This document shows positions 1 to 10,232 of a stretch of DNA of 12,756 bases, in pieces. Origin of the DNA: Myxococcales bacterium. Its GTDB lineage: Bacteria > Myxococcota > Myxococcia > Myxococcales > Myxococcaceae. The stretch lies in contig PMBV01000340.1 of the NCBI GenBank assembly GCA_003153055.1, positions 7,273-20,028 of the forward strand, written 5' to 3'. Made by a program: the position numbers and the translations under genes. Below the pieces are notes generated by a model. The model was given only the letters and a program-made list of their open reading frames with translations, was not told the origin of the DNA and did not search any database. Every line of letters begins with the position of its first letter. The first letter of the stretch is position 1.

Positions 1-357
1 CCGGTGCCCGAGGCGCTGATGCGCCGTGCGCTCGAGCTCGACGAGTCCTGGGGCGCGGGGGCGGTGCACGAGTTCTGGGTCTCCTTCGAGGCCGCCCGGC
101 CCGGCGGCACCGAGGCGGCCGCCAAGAAGCACCTCGAGCGCGCCGTCGAGCTCGCCCACGGCGCGCACTTGGGCGTCTGGGTGTCGTGGGCCGAGGGGCC
201 CTTGGTGGCGGCCCAGAAGCGCGCGGAGTTCGAGGCCGTGCTCAAGAAGGTGCTCGCCGCCGACGCCGAGGCGTCGCTCGACGATCGACTCGCCAACACC
301 ATCGCCCAGCGTCGCGCCCGGCTCCTCTTGGCCCACGCCGACGATCTCTTCAACTAG
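1..357 (+). CDS. TRAP transporter TatT-component family protein (C-terminal part, 5' truncated by window edge)
   Basis: The frame is open from base 1 to a TAG at 355-357, so 118 residues of a longer protein are visible; the GTG at position 4 is probably internal. The helical, TPR-like text (AVHEFWVSFEAARPGG, then KKHLERAVELA, then an ending IAQRRARLLLAHADDLF) matches my memory of the C-terminus of TatT proteins. These are the accessory T subunits that accompany a DctP-type binding protein, first described for Treponema pallidum Tp0956/Tp0957, and they are thought to form periplasmic TPR scaffolds that dock the binding protein. The next gene is exactly such a DctP, and its Shine-Dalgarno overlaps this stop codon, so the two are co-transcribed. 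The signal or lipoprotein sequence must lie upstream of the window. The family call is by recalled sequence resemblance. Confidence 0.8.
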   Translation, partial: PVPEALMRRALELDESWGAGAVHEFWVSFEAARPGGTEAAAKKHLERAVELAHGAHLGVWVSWAEGPLVAAQKRAEFEAVLKKVLAADAEASLDDRLANTIAQRRARLLLAHADDLFN

Positions 358-361
358 GAGG
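356..361 (+). promoter_or_regulatory. Ribosome binding site of dctP, overlapping the tatT stop
   Basis: A perfect AGGAGG lies 6 nt before the ATG at 368 and shares bases with the upstream TAG stop. It fixes the dctP start at 368, although the same frame is open upstream to base 26. It also indicates translational coupling with the TatT gene. Confidence 0.8.
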
Positions 362-367
362 CTTTCG

Positions 368-1366
368 ATGCGGCTCTCGATGAACACGGTACTTCTCGCG
401 GCGGTGATGGCCTGGGCGCTCCCCGCCTCGGCCGACGACGTCACCATCAAGCTCGGCACCCTGGCACCCCAGGGCTCGAGCTGGCACCTCTTGCTCAAGG
501 AGATGGCCGAGCGCTTCTCGCAGGTGTCCGACGGCAAGGTGAAGCTCAAGATCTACGCCGGAGGAACTCAGGGCGGCGAGGGCGACATGGTGCGGAAGAT
601 GGGGGTGGGGCAGCTCCAGGCCGCCTCCATCACCAACGTCGGCCTCCATGACATCGCTCCCGAGTCGATGGTCTTCTCGACCCCTGGCCTGGTCGACGCG
701 GCGCTGTTCAACGAGGTGTTCCCCCAGGTTCAGAAGCGCCTCGAGGCATCACTCGAGGCCAAGGGCTACGTCGTGCTGCACTGGGCGCAGGTGGGCACCA
801 TCTACGTCTTCTGCGACAAGGCCTACAAGACGGCCGAGCAGGCCTCGGAGGCCAAGTTCTTCGCCTGGGACGGTGACCCGGGTGCCATCGAGGCCTTCAA
901 GCTGGCGGGCTTCAGGCCCGTGGTGCTGGGCTCGGTGGACATCGTCCCCTCGCTCCAGACGGGCATGATCAGCTGCGTCAGCCAGGCCCCGGCCTACATG
1001 CTGACCGCCCGCCTGTTCGACAAGGCGAACAAGATGGTCGACTTCCCCTGGTCGTACCTCATCGGGGCCACCGTGATCCGCAAGGAGAGCTGGGACAAGG
1101 TGCCCGCCGACCTCAAGCCCAAGCTCCTCGCCGCCGCCAAGGAGAGCGGGGCCAAGGTCGACGCCGAGGTGAAGAAGCTCAACGACGACGCCATCGGCGC
1201 CATGCAGAAGCAGGGCCTCGAGGTGGTGAAGGTCGACCCGACGTCGTGGCAGAAGGCGGCCGACCGCTCGTGGCCGGCGGTGCGAGGCAAGGTCGTGCCC
1301 GCCGACTTCTTCGACGAGGTCACCCGTCTCCGCGACGCGGCCAAGAAGAAGCTGACTGGGAAGTGA
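368..1366 (+). CDS. dctP: TRAP transporter solute-binding protein, DctP family (TatP-like)
   Basis: This 332-residue protein is of normal length for DctP/TRAP periplasmic binding proteins, which capture a solute and pass it to a DctQ/DctM permease. Residues 1-22 form a Sec signal peptide with probable cleavage after ALPASA. The mature protein starts with the family-typical TIKLGTLAPQGSSWH, followed by KIYAGGTQGGEGDMVRKM and a central SVDIVPSLQTGMISCVSQAP, the equivalent of the conserved EVYxALQTG segment. The start at 368 is set by an AGGAGG 6 nt upstream. It follows the TatT gene directly, as in the TatP/TatT pairing. One oddity: the Arg that usually anchors a carboxylate (K-[LI]-R before the hinge) aligns here with Phe165 in AKFFAWDGD, so the ligand may not be a simple carboxylate. 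No permease gene follows; it would have to be upstream or elsewhere. Confidence 0.9.
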   Translation: MRLSMNTVLLAAVMAWALPASADDVTIKLGTLAPQGSSWHLLLKEMAERFSQVSDGKVKLKIYAGGTQGGEGDMVRKMGVGQLQAASITNVGLHDIAPESMVFSTPGLVDAALFNEVFPQVQKRLEASLEAKGYVVLHWAQVGTIYVFCDKAYKTAEQASEAKFFAWDGDPGAIEAFKLAGFRPVVLGSVDIVPSLQTGMISCVSQAPAYMLTARLFDKANKMVDFPWSYLIGATVIRKESWDKVPADLKPKLLAAAKESGAKVDAEVKKLNDDAIGAMQKQGLEVVKVDPTSWQKAADRSWPAVRGKVVPADFFDEVTRLRDAAKKKLTGK

Positions 1367-1369
1367 CGC

Positions 1370-3610
<2,241 letters not shown>

Positions 3611-3692
3611 GCCGTCCCGGTGAAGGAGCTAGCAAGTCGCGAACCAACCAACTGCCGGGCTCCCGCTGGCGCCAGGGGTGTCGAACCCGCTC

Positions 3693-3784
3693 ATGAGGTG
3701 CCCACGCACCCGTGTTGACTTGGTACGATGCGGCGCCCACATGTCTCGTCTTTCTCTACATTCGACACTGGAGCGGCCGGTCAC

Positions 3785-3788
<4 letters not shown>
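3693..3788 (+). other. Possible 31-codon ORF leading into the radical SAM operon
   Basis: An ATG at 3693 opens 31 codons (begins MRCPRTRVDLVRCGAHM, ends LERPVT) and stops at TGA 3786-3788. That stop overlaps the proposed GTG start of the STM4013 gene in the same GTGA/ATGA manner as the two other junctions of this operon. No strong Shine-Dalgarno precedes it and I recognise no family. It could be a leader peptide, a small substrate peptide, or chance. It conflicts with the promoter proposed at 3721-3729, since only one of the two can be right. Confidence 0.2.
3721..3729 (+). promoter_or_regulatory. Candidate extended -10 promoter for the STM4013-4012-4011 operon
   Basis: TGG followed by TACGAT resembles an extended -10 element (TGn plus four of six TATAAT bases, including the key A2 and T6). 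No good -35 sits 17 bp upstream; TTGACT at 3715-3720 is too close. Transcription would begin near 3736, leaving about 50 nt of leader to the GTG at 3785. The same intergenic region (3611-3784) holds a perfect 10-bp palindrome CTGGCGCCAG at 3666-3675, a possible operator, though such palindromes are common in GC-rich DNA. Confidence 0.22.
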
Positions 3789-4572
<784 letters not shown>

Positions 4573-4576
<4 letters not shown>

Positions 4577-5889
4577 CGAGGTCGTCGAGGGTGCTCGAGG
4601 GCTCGCCGTACCAGCAGTACCTCTACAGCTACCCCCACAAGACGGCGTACCGGCCGCTCGACCCGCCGCGCCTGCTTGAGGAGGTGTGGGCGCACGAGGA
4701 TCGCCGAGCGCTGTTCCTCTACGTGCACGTCCCGTTCTGCGAGCGTCGCTGCGGCTTCTGCAACCTCTTCACGTTGGCGAACCCCATCGACGACGTGGTG
4801 AGCCGCTGGGTCGAGGCCCTCGAGCGCGAGGCACGGGCGGTGCGAGGGGCGCTGGGCCCTGTGGGTTTTGCCCGGGCGGCCGTGGGGGGCGGGACCCCCT
4901 CGTACCTCTCGGTGAGCCAGCTCGAACGCGTCTTTCGGGTGATGGCCGACGTCATGGGCGCACCCTTGGGTCCGATGCCCTTGTCGGTCGAGGTGTCGTG
5001 CGAGACGGCCACCCCTGAGCGGCTCGAGGTCATCAAGGGCGCGGGCGCCGACCGCGTCTCGGTCGGAGTGCAGAGCTTCCTCGAGACAGAGACCCGGGCG
5101 TTGCTCCGGCCCCAGCCGCCGGCCGTGGCCCACGCGGCGCTGGAGGCGATTCGCGCGAGCGGGGTGCCGACGCTCAACGTGGATCTCATCTACGGCATCG
5201 AGGGGCAGACTCCAGGCACCCTCGCGCAGTCGATCACCGCGGCCCTCCGATGGCGCCCCGAAGAGGTGTACCTCTACCCCTTGTACGTGCGCCCCATGAC
5301 GGCCTTGGGCAACGCGGCCAAGCGGTGGGACGACGAGCGACTGGCGCTGTACCGGGCTGGGCGCGAGCAGCTCCTCTCCCAGGGCTACCAGCAGGTCTCG
5401 ATGCGCATGTTCCGCCGGCCCTCGAGCCCCGAGCCCACACTGGCTCCGTACCACTGCCAAGAAGACGGCATGGTGGGGCTGGGGTGCGGGGCGCGGAGCT
5501 ACACGCGGCGGCTGCACTACTCGCAGGACTGGGCCGTGGGCTCGCCCAAGGTGCGGGGCATCATCGAGGCGTACCTCGGCAGGAGCGAGGCCGACTTCGC
5601 CCGTGCCCACCACGGCTTCGTGCTCGACCTCGAAGAAGAGACGCGCCGCGACGCCGTGCTGTCGATTCTGGCCGATGGCCTCGATCTCGAGCGGTGGCGA
5701 GCGCGGTTCGGCAGTGACCCCGTGGTCGAGCTGGCCGAGCTCGGCGCGCTCCTCGACTTCGGGCTCATCGAGCGCGTGGCCTCTGTGCTCCGCCTGACCG
5801 AGAAGGGCCTCGAGCGCAGCGACGCCATCGGGCCGTTCCTCCATTCGGCCCGGGTCGACGCGTTGATGGAGGCATGGGAGCGCCGATGA
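4573..5889 (+). CDS. STM4012-family radical SAM protein (HemN-like)
   Basis: 438 residues from GTG 4573, which overlaps the previous TGA (GTGA). The frame extends upstream to an ATG at 4537, but the family-like beginning SPYQQYLYSYPHKTAYRPL fits the GTG. The protein has the HemN/HemW layout: FLYVHVPFCERRCGFCNLF with the 4Fe-4S ligands Cys56, Cys60 and Cys63 (CxxxCxxC), the SAM-binding GGGTP at 105-109, RVSVGVQSF at 161-169, DLIYGIEGQTP at 204-214, and GLGCGARSY at 302-310, with a winged-helix HemN-type C-terminal domain after about 355. It therefore should bind one 4Fe-4S cluster and cleave SAM. It resembles coproporphyrinogen dehydrogenase but belongs with STM4012 by its neighbours (STM4013 upstream, STM4011 downstream), so a heme role is unlikely. 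The substrate is unknown. Confidence 0.88.
5876..5880 (+). promoter_or_regulatory. Ribosome binding site for the STM4011 gene, inside the end of STM4012
   Basis: GGGAG lies 5 nt before the ATG at 5886. It favours that ATG, which overlaps the upstream TGA as ATGA, over the in-frame ATG at 5874, and points to coupled translation. Confidence 0.6.
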
Positions 5890-6731
5890 GGCTCACGGTC
5901 CTCTACCGAGGCCCCTTGTCGAGCTGCAACTACGGCTGCGATTACTGTCCATTTGCCAAGCGAGCCGAGAGCGCCGAGGCGCACGCCGTCGACGGGGAGC
6001 AACTCGAGCGCTTCGTTCGCTGGTGCGAGGGCCGATGCTCGCCCCTGCGCGTCTTCTTCACTCCCTGGGGCGAGGCGCTCACCCACCAGCGTTACCAAGG
6101 GGCGTTGATTCGCCTGAGCCATGCGCCCCACGTCGAGAAGGCGGCGATCCAGACGAACCTCTCGGGCCCTCTGGGGTGGCTCGAAGGCGCCGACGCCTCG
6201 AAGCTGGGCGTGTGGGCCACCTACCACCCAGGGTGGGCCAAGCGGTCTCGCTTCGTCACGCAGTGCCACCGGCTCCTCGCGCAGGGCGTCTCGTTCTCGG
6301 TGGGGCTGGTGGGGCGTCCGGAGCACGTCGACGAGCTCCTCGCGCTGAGGGCCGATCTCCCCGCCAAAGTGTACGTGTGGGTCAACGCGGTGAAGGCCCT
6401 CGCCGACGTCTACGCGCCCGAGGTGCTCGAGGTGTTCCGCCGGGTCGACCCGTACTTCGAGCTCAACCGGAGCGCGCATGCGAGCCTGGGTGAGGCATGC
6501 GCTGGAGGCCACTCGGTCATCTCGGTCGATGGAGTTGGCGTGGCTCGCACCTGCCACTTCCTCAAGGCGCCGATCGGCAACCTCTACGACGTGGATTTCG
6601 GACGGGCGCTCTACCCCCGCCGCTGCACCGCGAAGGACTGTGGGTGCCATATCGGCTACGTGCACCTCGAGCGCCTGGGCCTCGAGGCGATCTTCGGGCC
6701 CGGCATTCTGGAGCGTGCCCTCCGCGGCTGA
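5886..6731 (+). CDS. STM4011-family radical SAM protein
   Basis: 281 residues from ATG 5886 (ATGA overlap with STM4012; GGGAG 5 nt upstream). The radical SAM cluster motif is at the very N-terminus: LSSCNYGCDYCPFAKR with Cys14, Cys18 and Cys21. FFTPWGEALTH (57-67) stands in the GGE position, and AIQTNLSG (88-95) is a typical strand of the partial TIM barrel. The C-terminus has a further cysteine group, Cys205, Cys223, Cys247, Cys252 and Cys254, spaced like a SPASM or twitch auxiliary cluster. Such clusters are common in radical SAM enzymes that modify peptides or carry out dehydrogenations; that is family knowledge applied here by inference. It is the last gene of the operon, and an 18-bp gap separates it from the convergent gene at 6750. 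Two different radical SAM enzymes in one operon suggest two radical steps on one substrate. Confidence 0.86.
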   Translation: MRLTVLYRGPLSSCNYGCDYCPFAKRAESAEAHAVDGEQLERFVRWCEGRCSPLRVFFTPWGEALTHQRYQGALIRLSHAPHVEKAAIQTNLSGPLGWLEGADASKLGVWATYHPGWAKRSRFVTQCHRLLAQGVSFSVGLVGRPEHVDELLALRADLPAKVYVWVNAVKALADVYAPEVLEVFRRVDPYFELNRSAHASLGEACAGGHSVISVDGVGVARTCHFLKAPIGNLYDVDFGRALYPRRCTAKDCGCHIGYVHLERLGLEAIFGPGILERALRG

Positions 6732-6747
6732 GCCGAGGCCGCGGCTC
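6730..6747. terminator. Candidate bidirectional terminator hairpin between convergent genes
   Basis: GAGCCG (6730-6735) and CGGCTC (6742-6747) form a perfect 6-bp stem with a 6-nt loop, filling most of the 18-bp gap between the stop codons of the STM4011 gene and the hypothetical gene. There is no convincing U-tract on either side, so it is only a plausible terminator. Confidence 0.3.
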
Positions 6748-6749
6748 GT

Positions 6750-7391
6750 TCACGGCGTCTTCCCGCTCGCTTCCCACGCCTTTCGACGCTCGTCCTGCGC
6801 GTGCTTCCGCTCGATGGCCTCTCGTTCCAGCCGGGGGAGCTCGGCGAGGCGATCTCGATGCATGCTGGCTCCCAGCTCGTAGAGGCCTCGGTCGCGCTCG
6901 GAAAGCGACTCGCCATACTCGCTCAAGACCCGTGTCGACAGGTCGAAGTAGTCCTGGTGCATGCGCCGCTGCGCCTCGAAGTACGCGTGGATCTCCTCCT
7001 CGCTCGCTTCTCCGGCCTGAATCTTCCCGAACGCCTCGTTGCGCCTCCGCTCGGTCGCCTTGCGGGTCTCGAGCACCTTCTCGTCGGTCGTGGGCGCGCC
7101 CAGAGCCCAGTAGACGTTGTCGGGCAGTGCTCCCTGGAGCGCCGCGAGGTTCACCGGGTAGGTCGGTGCTCGTTCCAGCTCGGCCATCGACTCGCTCTCC
7201 GCATCGGGTGCCTGTCCCGCGCCGGTCGATGGTGGCCGGGGTGCGGTGAAGGCTCTCCGCTGCTCGACGAGTTGACCTTTGTCGCCGGCCTCCGACTGGG
7301 CGCTGGTGCGCTCCTCGCTCCCCAGTGCGACCCAGAGCGCAGCGGCCAGGGCCACAATCACCAATCCAATCAACCAAGACCGCTTCCCCAT
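6750..7391 (-). CDS. Hypothetical membrane-anchored helical protein
   Basis: 213 residues, ATG at 7389-7391 preceded by a good Shine-Dalgarno (AGAGGGAG on the minus strand, about 8 nt away). Residues 6-24 form one hydrophobic segment after MGKRS, so the protein is either anchored by an uncleaved signal helix or secreted. Residues 25-75 are a low-complexity linker. Residues 77-208 are strongly charged and helical, beginning with PTYPVNLAALQGALPDN and containing EEEIHAYFEAQRRMHQDYF and LSERDRGLYELGASMH. I recall similar proteins in myxobacterial genomes but know no function. The helical layout vaguely recalls periplasmic chaperones such as lipase foldases; this is not a claim of homology. It is transcribed divergently from the secreted esterase at 7506, so a shared regulatory region or a helper role for that esterase is possible. 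Confidence 0.75.
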   Translation of the reverse strand: MGKRSWLIGLVIVALAAALWVALGSEERTSAQSEAGDKGQLVEQRRAFTAPRPPSTGAGQAPDAESESMAELERAPTYPVNLAALQGALPDNVYWALGAPTTDEKVLETRKATERRRNEAFGKIQAGEASEEEIHAYFEAQRRMHQDYFDLSTRVLSEYGESLSERDRGLYELGASMHRDRLAELPRLEREAIERKHAQDERRKAWEASGKTP

Positions 7392-7505
7392 CGTCGGACT
7401 CCCTCTGACGCCATGCGTCTGACGCGTTGTGTTGAGTAATGAGAGTTGCGAATTGAGTTCATGTATCTATTGAATCAGTCGCTGCATATCGATCAGGAGG
7501 GGTCC
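7392..7505. promoter_or_regulatory. AT-richer divergent intergenic region
   Basis: This 114-bp stretch between the divergent hypothetical gene and the esterase is clearly richer in A+T than its surroundings, especially 7430-7490. It must hold both promoters. Several TTGA-starting hexamers are present (for example TTGAGT and TTGAAT), but none pairs at 16-18 bp with a convincing -10, so I do not place a promoter exactly. Confidence 0.4.
7495..7500 (+). promoter_or_regulatory. Ribosome binding site of the CE13-like esterase
   Basis: AGGAGG lies 5 nt before the ATG at 7506. This chooses ATG 7506, directly followed by a signal peptide, over the TTG at 7446 in the same frame. Confidence 0.8.
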
Positions 7506-8807
<1,302 letters not shown>

Positions 8808-8813
8808 GGGCAC

Positions 8814-9943
8814 TCAGTCGTTCGACGCCTGCGCCTGGCGAATCTCCCACTGCCAGACGTTGGCGCCGTCGAGCGAGAGCCGCGGGAGCAGGTCGCCGAA
8901 GGCGTTGGCCTCGATGATGCGATGGGCCTCGAGGCCCGGCTCGAACATCAGATCGATGCCCAGGTGCAGGCTCCGGTAGCACTGGGCCACCGTCCGGCAA
9001 CTCTGCATGGCTCCTTCCCACGAGGCCGGGGGCGCCAGGTGGCGGAGGCGCTCGAGGTCACCACGCCAACCTCCCAGGTGGAGGTTGGTGATGGGGTGCC
9101 GGTTTTGGCGCACCACCATGAAGCGGGGCTCGGCGCCGATTGAGAGCACCCGCAGGTCGAAGAAGGCCCCGTCGAGTCGCGCCTTGGGAATCGCCCGCTC
9201 CACTTGTGAGCCCTCGGCCAAAAGGAACTCGAGGAGCTGATGGGCCTGGCCCCGGTCGCGCACGTGACGCACCCTGAGGGTGTTGAAGGCGCCGTCGCGC
9301 GTCTGCTCGATGGTGGTGTGCAGCGAGGGCCCGGTGGGGCGATGGTGCACCACGGCCAGGCAACTCGCCGACGAGCCCGACGACAGCTTCACGAAGGCCG
9401 ACCGCAGCCGCGCGCGCTCATGGACGCGAGCAGCGAGTCGACGTCGGTGACGTCTTGGAGTGGCTCCGGCACCGGGACCCCCATCGCCGAGTAGCGCCGC
9501 GAGGTGAGCCGCTTGTCGAACAGCTCCCTGATGTCGCTGGGAGGGTTGAGGCAGCGCCAACGAGGGTGGGCGGCGAGCACGTCCTCCAGCTGGCCCAGGG
9601 CTCGCTCGAAGCCGAGGTGGGCCTGGCGAGGGCAGAGGATCCGCCCGAACGCAGGGGCGAGGGCGTCGAGGGCCGACGGCGTGATGGCGTGGCACCCCAG
9701 GTGGCGAGCGTCCTCATGGCCGCGGTGGAGCAGGGCGCGCTCGACGGCCTGGTCCTCTCCTGGCGAATCGACCCGGAGGAGCAGGGGCTCATCGGGCAGC
9801 GAGCCCAGGGCGCGGGCATCGGCGAGGAAGTCACGCCACGAGACGACGCGGGCGGGCGGGAGGCCCTCGAGTGCCAGCGCCTCCTGGAAGAGCGTGACGC
9901 GGCGATTCTCGGGGATTCCGAGGAGCAGGAAGGGCAGGGGCAT
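8814..9943 (-). pseudogene. STM4014-family protein, ATP-grasp-like, broken by a one-base frameshift
   Basis: Translation from ATG 9941-9943 gives MPLPFLLLGIPENRRVTLF, LLLRVDSPGED (54-64), CPRQAHLGFERAL and NPPSDIRELFDKRLTSRRYS, then stops at 9389 (184 residues, ending GCGRPS). The neighbouring frame continues at once with FVKLSSGSSASCLAVV, FFDLRVLSIGAEPRF, RQNRHPITNLHLGG and HRIIEANAFGDLLP, ending at 8814. One missing base near 9396-9400 (a G in the GGCC run) would restore R-A-F-V-K and a 376-residue product; the total span is one base short of a multiple of three. The opening matches STM4014 proteins as I remember them. The order of motifs (N-P-x-x-I...K, F-V-K-x-x-x-G-S-S, D-x-R, E-x-N) is that of the ATP-grasp fold, which usually makes carboxylate-amine or peptide bonds; this functional reading is inference. 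The break falls just before the ATP-binding Lys, so the product should be inactive unless the base is a sequencing error. Confidence 0.8.
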
Positions 9944-9944
9944 G

Positions 9945-10167
9945 GCAGGCTCGAGGGCCGGCGAAGGTGCTCGAGGATCTCCCGGGCGACAGTGGGGGAG
10001 AAGACGGGCGCCACGACGCGACCAGGCGCGCCGCACCTGTCGCACGTCAGGACGCCTGTTGCGAAGGTTTTCTGGGGTAGTTGGGCCCAAGGGGTGCGAG
10101 GGCATCTCCCACCGAGAGCGGCGACGCGGGCAGCGCAGAGGAGGCTCGCATGCGCCCGAGTCTCGTA
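9945..10167 (-). pseudogene. Remnant of an IS91-like transposase C-terminus
   Basis: On the minus strand one frame reads HASLLCAARVAAL, then PWAQLPQKTFATGVLTCDRC and GAPGRVVAPVFSPTVAREIL, running into the STM4014 start region. This resembles the C-terminal tail of IS91-family (Y2/HUH) transposases, which as I recall have a W-A-x-L-L-x-R-x-F-x-x-D-V-L-x-C-P-x-C-G-G motif followed by an I-x-x-I-L-x-x-L helix. Only one CxxC pair of this domain and no catalytic tyrosines are present. The Gly of the usual DVL and the poor match before PWAQL also suggest decay. There is no start codon of its own and no recognisable terminal sequences. It fills most of the 289-bp gap between the divergent STM4014 and arabinofuranosidase genes. 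Confidence 0.5.
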
Positions 10168-10232
10168 GGACTCGCGGAGGCCGTTCGCTTCCTTCCTGAC
10201 CCATTCTCGGCCCGCCCCGACTCCTATGCCAT

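Noticed and set aside
26..367. The dctP frame is open upstream to base 26, allowing a 446-residue protein
   Set aside because: The AGGAGG at 356-361 and the signal peptide directly after ATG 368 fix the start; the upstream part is an overlapping frame of the TatT gene.
3715..3743. TTGACT as a -35 box for the operon
   Set aside because: The hexamer at a 17-bp distance (CACATG) is not a credible -10, and TACGAT is only 3 bp away.
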